This document shows, piece by piece, positions 6,880-14,069 of a stretch of DNA of 22,331 nucleotides. The DNA is from a virus, in IMG/VR virus record IMGVR_UViG_3300036045_000065, positions 1 through 22,331 of that record; one strand, 5' to 3'. A model generated the notes under the pieces. The model ran no database searches and had not been told where the DNA came from. It saw only the letters and a list, made by a program, of their open reading frames with translations. The first letter of the stretch is position 1, and each line of letters begins with the position of its first letter. A program made the position numbers and the translations under genes.

Positions 6880-7294
6880 CTTCGTTCTCCTCAAATTGTT
6901 TTGGTTCTACCGTGCCCTTTTTCGGGCCTTGAGAGTGGTAAACTTCAGACACATCAGAGTTTGGAGGCGGGACACTAAAGAAAGTTACTCTGTAATGAAC
7001 CCCGTCCAAAAATCCATCTATGAAAACCAGCGGGACCATTGAACCAATTGCGCTATCGAAAATAACTTTCGGCAATTTATCAAACTTACGCATCAACTTG
7101 CCAACATTGATGCTGAATCTTGAAAAGACTACGCCTCCATCGTGTTCGCCCCCAACAATCTCCCTCAAGGATGGATAGGCCACTATATGCCATACATCAT
7201 CGTCAAGCACCGCACTAAACGAAAAACTTCCACCGTCCCAACATCGTGCGATAATTTTGGCCAAAGATTCCAATTCTTTAGGAGGACTGTTCAT
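6872..7294 (-). CDS. Unknown protein, 140 residues
   Basis: I chose ATG 7294 with GAGAG upstream. A TTG at 7309 overlapping the upstream stop (TTGA) is the alternative. The middle is rich in strands (FSFSAVLDDDVWHIVAY, VVFSRFSINVGKL, VPLVFIDGFLDGVHYRVTFFSV), which suggests a beta-sandwich or beta-barrel core, and the C-terminus is acidic (EENEDE). I see no catalytic or metal-binding signature. Confidence 0.78.
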   Translation of the reverse strand: MNSPPKELESLAKIIARCWDGGSFSFSAVLDDDVWHIVAYPSLREIVGGEHDGGVVFSRFSINVGKLMRKFDKLPKVIFDSAIGSMVPLVFIDGFLDGVHYRVTFFSVPPPNSDVSEVYHSQGPKKGTVEPKQFEENEDE

Positions 7295-7305
7295 GTTTTG
7301 CTCTC

Positions 7306-7725
7306 TCAATTTAATTCACTTACATTGTAAGGTTCAATGTACATCATATCCCCTTCTTTCAATTTCTCAGCAAGTTCTTTCAACTTGGGAATTAGTATAG
7401 CAACTTCCTCTTTGCCCAATGAATTATCAAGCCTGCCCTCTTCTGCTATTTGAATACTTTGCATAATCGCAAAATAAGCAGCACTGCTAATAATGTACAA
7501 CCCTTTCGGGGGGATTGTATTCACACGATCATTTTGTTGATTGCTCCAATTGGCAGCAATTTCAACGACCTTGCAATTATGAAGACATGCTTCCACCAAG
7601 GAGTAACGAGACTCCAAATCAATGTAAAGCCCCGTAGCATCCAAAACCAAAACAGTTTGTGATGCGTTCCAGATATACTGAAGATCAGTGCTGCTAATGT
7701 CAATTGCTTGATTTGGAAGTTTCAT
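7306..7725 (-). CDS. Unknown protein, 139 residues
   Basis: It starts at an ATG behind GGGG, 4 bases after the solenoid gene's stop. The sequence alternates strands and helices (QTVLVLDATGLYIDL, CKVVEIAANW, GLYIISSAAYFAIMQSI) and ends in a charged helix (IPKLKELAEKLKEGD). The spacing and SD support a real gene. No function is recognisable. Confidence 0.78.
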   Translation of the reverse strand: MKLPNQAIDISSTDLQYIWNASQTVLVLDATGLYIDLESRYSLVEACLHNCKVVEIAANWSNQQNDRVNTIPPKGLYIISSAAYFAIMQSIQIAEEGRLDNSLGKEEVAILIPKLKELAEKLKEGDMMYIEPYNVSELN

Positions 7726-7729
7726 AAAA

Positions 7730-8158
7730 TTACCCCTTTTTCATGCGAATGTCGCCGCCTGCTTCGACGCTACCACTAACATTACCACAATTAACGTCGC
7801 CGCCTGCCTCAACATCCTCTTTTACATTCCCGCACGTTACGTCACCGCCTGCATCGACAGAACCATTGACTTCAGTACAAGTCACGTCACCGCCTGCATC
7901 CACATTTGAACCGACGCTTTGACAGGTTACGTCGCCACCGGCTTCAACCTTGCCAGTTACATTACCATGAACAACCACTTCTCCACGTTGTACATTGACG
8001 TTAATTGCACCGCCAACAACTTCGATCTTAAAGTATTTGTTGTCGGGATATTCACCCTTGTACTTCTCGCCGTCAATGTACACAACACCATTAAGCACAG
8101 ATACGCTTGCGCCTTGTGGGACTTCATAAGAAGTACCATTGATAATCACCGTCTGCAT
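7730..8158 (-). CDS. Repeat protein, predicted beta-solenoid (bactofilin-like look)
   Basis: The ATG at 8158 has an AGGAG SD; longer in-frame starts would run into the plus-strand gene. Residues 1-50 (starting MQTVIINGTSYEVPQGASV) form a strand-rich cap of a kind I recall from phage proteins. Residues from about 67 on are 15-residue repeats of the form V-(D/E)-A-G-G-D-V-T-C-x-x-V-x-x-x, five full units with a Cys in nearly every one. The short period with Gly-Asp turns predicts a narrow beta-helix with a Cys ladder, and it may polymerise as bactofilins do. It could also be an adhesin-like or capsid-associated rod. The underlying DNA repeats with a 45-base period. Confidence 0.85.
   Translation of the reverse strand: MQTVIINGTSYEVPQGASVSVLNGVVYIDGEKYKGEYPDNKYFKIEVVGGAINVNVQRGEVVVHGNVTGKVEAGGDVTCQSVGSNVDAGGDVTCTEVNGSVDAGGDVTCGNVKEDVEAGGDVNCGNVSGSVEAGGDIRMKKG
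7751..7952. repeat. Five 45-bp tandem repeat units inside the solenoid gene
   Basis: Related segments of the form GTCRCCRCCKGCNTCNAC begin at 7751, 7796, 7841, 7886 and 7931, exactly 45 bases apart. They encode the conserved (D/E)AGGDVTC core, while the intervening bases diverge. The exact spacing implies expansion by duplication and the possibility of length variation between relatives. Confidence 0.88.
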
Positions 8159-8186
8159 TAAATTACTCCTGCCTAATAGATAAGTT

Positions 8187-8438
8187 ATGGAATTCAAACA
8201 ATGGCTTATTGAGAACGAGGGGGATATACGCTTCACTGCCTTCGCCAAAGACGGCACAGTCGTCGTATACATCAATGGCAAAAGATATGTTTACATAACC
8301 GATGCCATGTACCACGATAAGTGGAAGCGAATGATCCCTTATTCTCCCTGGAAAGTCTTGAATATCATCAAGACTCAAGTTGCCAAAGGCCAAGCGAACA
8401 TGGTTGAACCTATAATATCACAAAATTCAGCTTTGTAA
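8187..8438 (+). CDS. Small unknown protein on the plus strand
   Basis: An 83-residue frame with good protein-like composition: MEFKQWLIENEG at the start, then GTVVVYINGKRYVYITDAMY and SPWKVLNIIKTQV. The 'dGtV.VyI.GkrY.Y' strand pair and the helical 'P..vLN.IK' segment resemble small proteins I know from phage and planctomycete genomes. The competing minus-strand frame here has only a TTG start and no SD. The gene is convergent with the TrpF-like gene, overlapping its end by 12 bases, and divergent from the solenoid gene. Its SD is weak (AGATAAG) and no clear plus-strand promoter is visible. A minus-strand promoter overlaps its last codons, so it is likely covered by antisense transcription. 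Confidence 0.72.
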   Translation: MEFKQWLIENEGDIRFTAFAKDGTVVVYINGKRYVYITDAMYHDKWKRMIPYSPWKVLNIIKTQVAKGQANMVEPIISQNSAL

Positions 8439-8439
8439 A
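8412..8439 (-). promoter_or_regulatory. Sigma-70-type promoter P6, antisense to the plus-strand gene
   Basis: On the minus strand TTTACA (8434-8439), a 16-base spacer ending GTGA, and TATTAT (8412-8417). It begins just before the TrpF-like gene's stop codon, the same placement as P1 and P3. Transcripts would cross the plus-strand gene for about 250 bases before the solenoid gene start. A 7-bp inverted repeat (8355-8374) lies in this leader. Confidence 0.65.
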
Positions 8440-9149
8440 GCCACTACTTCCAAAACTGCACGGCATTTATCCAACAAAAACTTAGAATCATCTTCTGATC
8501 TAATTTTTGTCTCCATGTCAATCCAAATCGTGCCGTCGCCAACCACGTCCTCAATGCGTTTAAGCTGTTCTTTGATGTTCTCAGGCCCAAGCCCACCAGC
8601 ATACCCATTCAGCTTGGGGTGAAGTGGTTTTGGCCAAGAATCAGGCACCACCCCCTGACCAGCCGAACGATCAAAAAGGGGATAACAAATCAAGTCTTGC
8701 CCCGCTGCCTTGTGATACAGATGATCCGAAATGCCATCCATTTGGAAAATGAATTGCTTTTTCAATAGGTTGAGAAAATACATCATCTCACGCCAATGAT
8801 TCGGAAAATCATTAGGCGGGTTACTATGAAAATTAAGCTGCAATCTTGTTAGGTATTCAAGCAATTCGCCACGACTACGCAAAAATCCATCTGGCGGGTC
8901 ATCAAATAAACTTTCCAACCAGCGACCTTGCAAGTGACCAGCCACTTTGGTGTTCACATACTGTGCCTGTTTGCTGAAATCCAGCATCCAATCTTTGGAG
9001 GGGAACCTTGGCCTCTTGCCTTCATTTGCCTTAGAAAGTAAAAGCCCCCACTCAGTAGACACATTAGGGTAATCTTCGACTACCCTAAGTATGTCTTCTG
9101 GCTTTACACTCTCGTCAGCACCAGTAAAGGTAACAGTTTCAATTTTCAT
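8427..9149 (-). CDS. TIM-barrel protein resembling phosphoribosylanthranilate isomerase
   Basis: A 240-residue protein with the segment order of TrpF: a first strand (MKIETVTFTG), internal strands KVAGHLQGRW (68-77), LQLNFH (103-108) and FIFQMDG (133-139), then CYPLFDRSAGQG (155-166), NGYAGGLGPENI (181-192) and IWIDMETKIRSED (208-220). In TrpF the AGGL-PEN loop binds phosphate and a D-x-S-S-G-V-E segment follows; here the latter reads DMETKIR, and the KICG start with the catalytic Cys is absent. It is therefore a barrel relative whose usual activity is doubtful. It overlaps the helicase stop by ATGA, so both are made together. Its substrate is unknown. Confidence 0.8.
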   Translation of the reverse strand: MKIETVTFTGADESVKPEDILRVVEDYPNVSTEWGLLLSKANEGKRPRFPSKDWMLDFSKQAQYVNTKVAGHLQGRWLESLFDDPPDGFLRSRGELLEYLTRLQLNFHSNPPNDFPNHWREMMYFLNLLKKQFIFQMDGISDHLYHKAAGQDLICYPLFDRSAGQGVVPDSWPKPLHPKLNGYAGGLGPENIKEQLKRIEDVVGDGTIWIDMETKIRSEDDSKFLLDKCRAVLEVVALQS

Positions 9150-10894
9150 AATACATCCACAGTTTCCCTAGCAAGGGCAGTTTTGCTAGTAAGGATTTCG
9201 TGCAAATGAAGATCAAGAGGATGATTGCTCACCATCTTCGTAATCAGCACGTTGTTCTTTTGCCCAATGCGCAGCAAACGTCGCTCGGCTTGCTCGTTAA
9301 GGCCAGGAGTCCAATCCAAATCCACAAACAAGGCATGATGCCCATAAGTAAGATTGATTGCAACACCACCGGCCTGAATCGTTAGACCAATACCCAGCAA
9401 CTCGCCAGCTTGAAACTTATTAACAATCTCCTGCCTTTTGGCGGGACTGGTATCGCCAGTGATGACAGCCCAGCCCTTACGCTTGGCAAGCGTGTCAATA
9501 GGCTCCCTGTGTGCGCTAAACACAACAAGCGGCACATCTTGGTCTTCGCAATCTTCCACATATTCTAACATTGCAGGAATGCGAGACGCAGCCAATTCCT
9601 GACGAATATGTGAAAACTGCTTGAAATCTGGCAGCGGCGAAGAATTACTGAAGTAAGAGGCGTACTTATCCCAACTATTATCCAGATTACCCTTCAGTTT
9701 ATCAGACAATTCATCAATAATCATCGTCTGATACTGGATTTCAGGCAAGTCTGGAAGAACGTCTGCCCTTAGTCTACGCAACATTACGCTGCGAAGAATA
9801 GCATGTGCCTTCGGTGAAGGCTTTGCATACTTCCACTCATGCCCGAATCGACCGTGGGGCACACTGAATGCTTCAACGAAATCGTTGAAAGTACCGAATG
9901 TATCACCGAAACGATTGAGGGCAACAAGCAGCCCCATAAGGTCATTAACCTTATTAAGAAGCGGCGTGCCAGTAAGGAACCAAACCTTCTTGCACTTATA
10001 TGCAAGTTGCTTGATTTTCTTGTGCTTGGCAGTTTTGTTGCTTTTTACAGCGTGAGCTTCATCGCAGATCAAAACCGTGCGGCGAGCGCAGTTAGAATCT
10101 TCTTGATTCCAAGTAACAAACTTATCCTTTGCTTCAGGGACAAGCCATTTGGGTAGAACGTCGTAATTAATGATTACAGCTTCGCCAGGGTTTGGCCACC
10201 TGAATCCTTTACGAGTCCCAAGCACCTGAACTTTGTATTCAGGACGCCAAATTTCAAATTCCTGCTTCCAATTATACTTGGCATTGGCTGGGCATACGAC
10301 AAGCACCGCCTCATTAGGCTCTAGTGCCATAATCGTTTCACAGGTTTTACCAAGACCCATCTCATCGCCAAGAATTGCTCTGTCTTGCTTGGACAACCAA
10401 TCAACGCCCTTTACCTGATAGGGGTAAAGGCCAGACTTAACCGCCTCTTTGGAGCGGCTATCATCAACAAGCAGGCTTTCGTCAACTTCCAACTGAAGTT
10501 GCGATGCAATTCTGAGAACTTCTTGACGATCCTTTAGTGAAGTGCTGACATACCAAGCCTTTTCATCAGACTTGTAGAATCGCCCAGGCATAGACCTAAG
10601 CAGATTGAGAGTGGCATCGTTGTGGACCCACGGAGTAATAGTAACTTTACCAGTGGCCTCAAGGCGGCGAACAGCCTGCACGGTGGGCTTAACCACGGCA
10701 GGCTGTGAAATGACAGGCTTTTTGACAGGAGAGGGAGCGGGAGTCGCTGGCCCTTTGGCCTCTTCGGGCTTATGAGATGTACAGTAAGTAAACCAGCGAT
10801 TCCCGCTTTCAAGACGTGCGTAACCCTGTTGCGATTTAACTTGGCAACCACAAACGGCACAATACTTGTCATACTTGTTACGAATCATCACCAT
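9146..10894 (-). CDS. SNF2-family helicase/translocase, SMARCAL1-like
   Basis: The 582-residue protein starts at ATG 10894 behind GAGGGA. An N-terminal zinc knuckle (C12, C15, C38, H41) is followed by a Pro-rich linker and a region near 80-142 with the shape of a HARP domain (ITPWVHNDATLNLLRSMPG, then KAWYV). The SNF2 motor has a Q-like LYPYQ (156-160), Walker A GDEMGLGKT (176-184), DEAH (278-281), TGTPL, the motif V segment QAGGVAINL, and QAERRLLRIGQ (motif VI). HARP plus SNF2 is the SMARCAL1 annealing-helicase layout, so a role in phage replication-fork remodelling or recombination is likely. Motif copy B lies 39 bases upstream. Confidence 0.95.
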   Translation of the reverse strand: MVMIRNKYDKYCAVCGCQVKSQQGYARLESGNRWFTYCTSHKPEEAKGPATPAPSPVKKPVISQPAVVKPTVQAVRRLEATGKVTITPWVHNDATLNLLRSMPGRFYKSDEKAWYVSTSLKDRQEVLRIASQLQLEVDESLLVDDSRSKEAVKSGLYPYQVKGVDWLSKQDRAILGDEMGLGKTCETIMALEPNEAVLVVCPANAKYNWKQEFEIWRPEYKVQVLGTRKGFRWPNPGEAVIINYDVLPKWLVPEAKDKFVTWNQEDSNCARRTVLICDEAHAVKSNKTAKHKKIKQLAYKCKKVWFLTGTPLLNKVNDLMGLLVALNRFGDTFGTFNDFVEAFSVPHGRFGHEWKYAKPSPKAHAILRSVMLRRLRADVLPDLPEIQYQTMIIDELSDKLKGNLDNSWDKYASYFSNSSPLPDFKQFSHIRQELAASRIPAMLEYVEDCEDQDVPLVVFSAHREPIDTLAKRKGWAVITGDTSPAKRQEIVNKFQAGELLGIGLTIQAGGVAINLTYGHHALFVDLDWTPGLNEQAERRLLRIGQKNNVLITKMVSNHPLDLHLHEILTSKTALARETVDVL

Positions 10895-10912
10895 CTGTGC
10901 TTCCCTCAGAAA

Positions 10913-11107
10913 TCATGGTTTGGGGCTAACGGTAGTTGGTACAGTTATGGCGAGCAGCTTCCTTCTGAAGCACTCTACACGCTCTCGCCATTCCTCTTCC
11001 TGCTTGTCAGCCCAGCGACTATCGGACCCTGTTCCAAGGAAATCCACAGGTGCATCTTCGATTAAGGAATCAAATTCCTTAATGAGAGCATCCGCATCCG
11101 TGGTCAT
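10913..11107 (-). CDS. Small acidic protein, unknown
   Basis: I chose ATG 11107 (64 residues), with a weak GGA upstream, overlapping the previous gene by 29 bases. An ATG at 11134 would overlap more. The sequence MTTDADALIKEFDSLIEDAP, then a charged helix (ADKQEEEWRERVECFRRKL), looks like a small helical protein. Its last codons (ITVPTT) are encoded by motif copy B, so the 3' end is also a regulatory site for the helicase gene. Confidence 0.6.
   Translation of the reverse strand: MTTDADALIKEFDSLIEDAPVDFLGTGSDSRWADKQEEEWRERVECFRRKLLAITVPTTVSPKP
10934..10947 (-). promoter_or_regulatory. TAACTGTACCAACT motif, copy B
   Basis: A perfect copy on the minus strand, 39 bases before the SNF2 helicase start codon. 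It lies inside the final codons of the preceding small gene. It may act as a promoter or operator for the helicase and TrpF-like pair. Confidence 0.7.
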
Positions 11108-11837
11108 GGCAATGTCCGTCTTCGTCTTCTTCATTGTTGACACTTTCAGGGTGAGGACACCCGTAAGCCTTACAGCCCACAAGAGGAACAAGTGCGCCAT
11201 GTTCTCGGAACACGTTTTCCTTGTTCGTTAAGTAGTGATAAGCCAGCCTGATGGCACAAGCCAAGCTATTATCACTATGCCCCTCATCAATGCCAGGGCA
11301 AGCCTTGACCTGATCTTTCCAGTCTGACTTCTTAAACTTCTCCAACGCCTCAAGCGTCGGGAAGGTAGTAGCGAACAACACCGCCTGTTCGCAGACCATT
11401 AGTTCGTAATCCTCAAACTCCCAACGAAAGTCAGGGTTCGTATCCTGAAACTTCTTCAGACGACGCTGAAAGACTTCAGGCAATGCAGCAATGCGGGCAT
11501 CATGTTTTTCCTTGTTGGCAAAGAAGGCTTCTTGCTTACGCTGCTTCTCAGCAGAAACCCAATTCTCATGTGCCTTCCTGTCTTCGTCTTCAGTCCTATA
11601 AAAAACCTTCTGACCGTTCAAGAATAGACCACGGACAGTGTAGCCAATGCCCTTGCCATAGAACCTAGCAATCTGGCCTACCTCTGGTACAACGCCATTC
11701 TCAGGAACATAGAAAGACCAACCATCTTCTCGGACGACGGACCAGCCTTCCGTTTCCTTTTTGACAGACTTGAGTTTCACATCTTCGTATTGAAGATCAT
11801 CATCGGGATAAGTGTGCAGTAGATTATGAGTATTCAT
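11079..11837 (-). CDS. Unknown protein with a Cys/His-rich metal-binding tail
   Basis: I chose ATG 11837 (252 residues) with GAGG five bases upstream; the first gene after promoter P3. The N-terminal half has strands around GWSFYVPENG and VGQIARFYGKGIGYTVRGLFLNG, like a small beta domain. The middle is a charged helix (KQEAFFANKEKHDARI) and a helical block (FPTLEALEKFKKSDW). The last 30 residues carry many Cys and His, ending DGHCHDHGCGCSH, a likely metal-binding or metal-delivery tail. Family unknown. Confidence 0.82.
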   Translation of the reverse strand: MNTHNLLHTYPDDDLQYEDVKLKSVKKETEGWSVVREDGWSFYVPENGVVPEVGQIARFYGKGIGYTVRGLFLNGQKVFYRTEDEDRKAHENWVSAEKQRKQEAFFANKEKHDARIAALPEVFQRRLKKFQDTNPDFRWEFEDYELMVCEQAVLFATTFPTLEALEKFKKSDWKDQVKACPGIDEGHSDNSLACAIRLAYHYLTNKENVFREHGALVPLVGCKAYGCPHPESVNNEEDEDGHCHDHGCGCSH

Positions 11838-11877
11838 CGGAACCTCGGTGTTTGTGTTGTTTGGACTCCACACCACT

Positions 11878-11905
11878 GTTCTACCACGGGAACTTCGATT
11901 GTAAA
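11878..11905 (-). promoter_or_regulatory. Sigma-70-type promoter P3
   Basis: Minus strand TTTACA (11900-11905), a 16-base spacer ending GTGG, then TAGAAC (11878-11883). The predicted start near 11871 gives a leader of about 34 bases to the gene starting at 11837. It lies just after the last gene of the long operon. Confidence 0.75.
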
Positions 11906-11914
11906 GCGGATTTA

Positions 11915-12100
11915 TTAGACGGGGACAATGCTATAGCAGTGTACAAAAACGTAGGGCTTGTTTAATGTCTTCTTGACTTCTGCCACTACGTCATTGGCGA
12001 TATTGCCACATACTCCATTCGTGACAACTACGTTTACTTCACAGCGTTGCCATGTAAAATCAGCAAACGCAACTGCTACTTGACATTTGAAATTTTGCAT
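11915..12100 (-). CDS. Small unknown protein
   Basis: A 61-residue frame starting at ATG 12100, inside the last codons of the membrane protein gene (25-base overlap). The SD is weak. The sequence has alternating hydrophobic strands (CQVAVAFADFTW, EVNVVVTNGVCG, YVFVHCYSIV) and one helix (IANDVVAEVKKTL), a believable small alpha/beta domain with four Cys. It ends the long operon before promoter P3. No family recognised. Confidence 0.62.
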   Translation of the reverse strand: MQNFKCQVAVAFADFTWQRCEVNVVVTNGVCGNIANDVVAEVKKTLNKPYVFVHCYSIVPV

Positions 12101-12561
12101 GTATTATCTATACACTTAGCCTGTGATTCATCAGCAGATGTATTTCTTCCAAGTGTGTTCCATGCAACAAATGCTCCAAGTAAACATACACAAATAGCAA
12201 TAGCAATGGCATTAGCCGCATTCAGTTTACTTGCAGATTCTGCTGTTATTTGTGGGGCATTGCCTTCGGGAGTAGAATGGAGTGTAACCGTTGGCCTAAT
12301 AAGATCGACCACGAATGGCGCAGCAGCCATAGCAAGAACACAGAACCACAAATCCTCACTGCGGCCTTTGATTAAATAGACAATTGGACCGACTATACAG
12401 GCAAGAATGACTGACTGTATAACAGTCTTCATCCCAATACAACCAGTCTTCACAGTAACATTTTCGTTACTTTGCTGCTTATCAAGTGATCGCCCAATAA
12501 GAAAGGCTATAACAAAAGCAAATAAAATGCCACCATACACAATGATTGCCGTCTCTGTCAT
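12076..12561 (-). CDS. Membrane protein with about four spans
   Basis: A 161-residue protein with hydrophobic segments near residues 4-23, 45-64, 70-88 and 116-134, separated by short polar loops, with a C-terminal tail containing two Cys (residues 150 and 155). It starts at an ATGA overlap with the previous gene and has GGAGAAA upstream. It should sit in the host inner membrane. No transporter or enzyme motif is visible, so its role (membrane remodelling, exclusion or other) is unknown. Confidence 0.85.
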   Translation of the reverse strand: MTETAIIVYGGILFAFVIAFLIGRSLDKQQSNENVTVKTGCIGMKTVIQSVILACIVGPIVYLIKGRSEDLWFCVLAMAAAPFVVDLIRPTVTLHSTPEGNAPQITAESASKLNAANAIAIAICVCLLGAFVAWNTLGRNTSADESQAKCIDNTCKISNVK

Positions 12562-12956
12562 TTGGTTTCTCCAAACCTTAGTTGCATCCTCTTCTTTAGT
12601 AAGTATTTTTTGTAGCGGGATGCATCAATCTTATAGCCCAAGTCACCAGCCTTAGAAATAAGTTCTACAAAAAATTCCCTTGAATACTCTTCTGTATCTT
12701 CGCCCAAAGGCCAATCTTTGCCGACAATAATCTTACCGATGTAGTTGATTGCCGCCTCACGACAAACAGTATCCCAACCACATTCAAAGTAACTTGCATT
12801 CTTCATGCAATATTTCAGAATTTGTTTGGCTTGATCCCTTTCCAGAGAAACGCCATACCAATCTTTCATGTCTTCAATGACAACGGTAAGACCACCATAA
12901 GCACGGTATAGCCTAAGAGCGTCAAGCCTAGTCATTCTCTTCTTTCTTTTTGCCAT
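12558..12956 (-). CDS. Basic/helical unknown protein
   Basis: The ATG at 12956 (132 residues) has AGGTG upstream and follows the macrodomain stop by 7 bases. The start is strongly basic (MAKRKKRMTRLDALRLYRAYGG), as is the end (SRYKKYLLKKRMQLRF), with a helical middle, so nucleic-acid binding is possible but unproven. It ends in an ATGA overlap with the membrane protein gene. I do not recognise a family. Confidence 0.78.
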   Translation of the reverse strand: MAKRKKRMTRLDALRLYRAYGGLTVVIEDMKDWYGVSLERDQAKQILKYCMKNASYFECGWDTVCREAAINYIGKIIVGKDWPLGEDTEEYSREFFVELISKAGDLGYKIDASRYKKYLLKKRMQLRFGETK

Positions 12957-12963
12957 GTAGCAC

Positions 12964-13410
12964 CTATGGTTCGTACACAATCAGCTTGAAGGTTTCGGGC
13001 AACTTTTTGTGAAAGATTTCAATTAACTCTCTGACTTTTGGCCAACTTAGCCCACCGTTGCCACAACCCAAAGGGGCCAGGGCAATAGATGTAAATTCCT
13101 TTTCTGCAATGACACGCTCAAGGTCTTCAAGACCTGATACGATGTATGAATACTCGGAAGGATTTCTCCAGTGTGCTTTGGTTGGGAAGTTAATTACATA
13201 CTTGCCATTATTTTCCCAAAGCCAAATCTTACCTGTACTAACTTCGCCATTGCCACAAGCAAGACGATAAGCCTTAAACATCGAAGGGTAACGATTTTTG
13301 AAAGCCAAAGCGAGTCCCTTGCCCATTACACCAACACAATTGATTGTGTTAGTAATGGCATCGACTTCATTGGTGGCATCAAAAATGTTACCCTTACGAT
13401 ATTCAATCAT
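12964..13410 (-). CDS. Macrodomain, DarG/TARG1-type ADP-ribosylglycohydrolase
   Basis: A 148-residue single macrodomain. The start binds ADP-ribose through KGNIFDA (6-12) and NTINCVGVMGKGLALAFK (21-38), followed by INFPTKAHWR (73-82) and APLGCGNGGLSW. The combination NCVGVMGKGLA plus FPTKxHWR is typical of the DarG/TARG1 branch, where the lysine in the latter (K78 here) is the catalytic residue that removes ADP-ribose from thymidine or carboxylate sites. DarG is the antitoxin of the DarT DNA ADP-ribosyltransferase, a known anti-phage system, but no DarT gene is next to it. A phage-borne enzyme that erases DarT marks is the attractive reading; metabolite clean-up is the alternative. Confidence 0.93.
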   Translation of the reverse strand: MIEYRKGNIFDATNEVDAITNTINCVGVMGKGLALAFKNRYPSMFKAYRLACGNGEVSTGKIWLWENNGKYVINFPTKAHWRNPSEYSYIVSGLEDLERVIAEKEFTSIALAPLGCGNGGLSWPKVRELIEIFHKKLPETFKLIVYEP

Positions 13411-13417
13411 TTGTTAC

Positions 13418-13759
13418 CTAGACAAACATTGCCAAAGAGTCAACAGAGGAATCGTAGCGAACGCCGCAACGAGTGATGTAAAGCACATCCTCTTCGGTTA
13501 GGTCAATTTCCCTAACATCCCAATCCAACCACACTTCATCATGCTCGGCACAGCTAATGGCATCACCATCCCCACCAAACCTTTCGTGGAGATAAAGCAG
13601 TGCGCAAATGTCGGGGCGTGAATGGCGACGATCTTTCTCAGGAATCCTCTCAAATTGGATGTAATCATCGTCGTACTTCTCAAACCACTCATGAATTTGA
13701 GTCAGTTTGGCTGATTGGGAATCAATCTCGTCCATTTCGTCATCATAATCATCAGACAT
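13418..13759 (-). CDS. Acidic unknown protein
   Basis: I chose ATG 13759 (113 residues) because GGAG lies seven bases upstream; longer frames run into the previous gene. The first residues are very acidic (MSDDYDDEMDEID), and later parts hold ICALLYLHERFGGDGD and DEVWLDWDVREI, with LTEEDVLYITRCGVRYD near the end. Several such segments recur in uncharacterised phage proteins. High acidity could mean DNA mimicry, but that is speculation. Confidence 0.8.
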   Translation of the reverse strand: MSDDYDDEMDEIDSQSAKLTQIHEWFEKYDDDYIQFERIPEKDRRHSRPDICALLYLHERFGGDGDAISCAEHDEVWLDWDVREIDLTEEDVLYITRCGVRYDSSVDSLAMFV

Positions 13760-13763
13760 GGCA

Positions 13764-14069
13764 TCACTCCATTTCTTTGGCCGAATAAACGTAATCCAGC
13801 CAGTTGTAAGAAAATTTATACCTTTTACCTTTTTCAATCGGGATTGGCATGGCCCCATTGAAATTCATTCTTCTTCCATCTTGAAAAGTAATTACATTTT
13901 TACGATGCATACCATACTGGAACTCTGTATTGCTTACAACGCCTTCACAATATGCGGGCCAGAACAGCAAATACGAAATGCCACAGACCCCCGAAACAAA
14001 GAGCAGCCACAACACGGCGGCTTCAAATTTTGATTTCGGGGCAACCTTTTCGGGTTTTTGTTTTCTCAT
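13764..14069 (-). CDS. Single-span membrane protein
   Basis: A 101-residue protein with a basic N-terminus (MRKQKPEKVAPKSK), one hydrophobic segment (AAVLWLLFVSGVCGISYLLF, about residues 17-36) and a strand-rich tail (YGMHRKNVITFQDGRRM, then YKFSYNWLDYVY). Positive residues before the span suggest the tail faces the periplasm. It starts in an ATGA overlap with the CoaB/aldolase-like gene. Function unknown. Confidence 0.82.
   Translation of the reverse strand: MRKQKPEKVAPKSKFEAAVLWLLFVSGVCGISYLLFWPAYCEGVVSNTEFQYGMHRKNVITFQDGRRMNFNGAMPIPIEKGKRYKFSYNWLDYVYSAKEME

Noticed and set aside
7606-7634. TTTACA on the minus strand in an unknown gene
   Set aside because: No GTGG or -10 box at the 16-base spacing; one hexamer alone is expected by chance.
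8163-8393. Minus-strand frame opposite the small plus-strand gene
   Set aside because: It has only a TTG start, no internal Met and no SD, while the plus-strand frame has family-like strands and codon use. It lies in the P6 leader, so it cannot be excluded fully.
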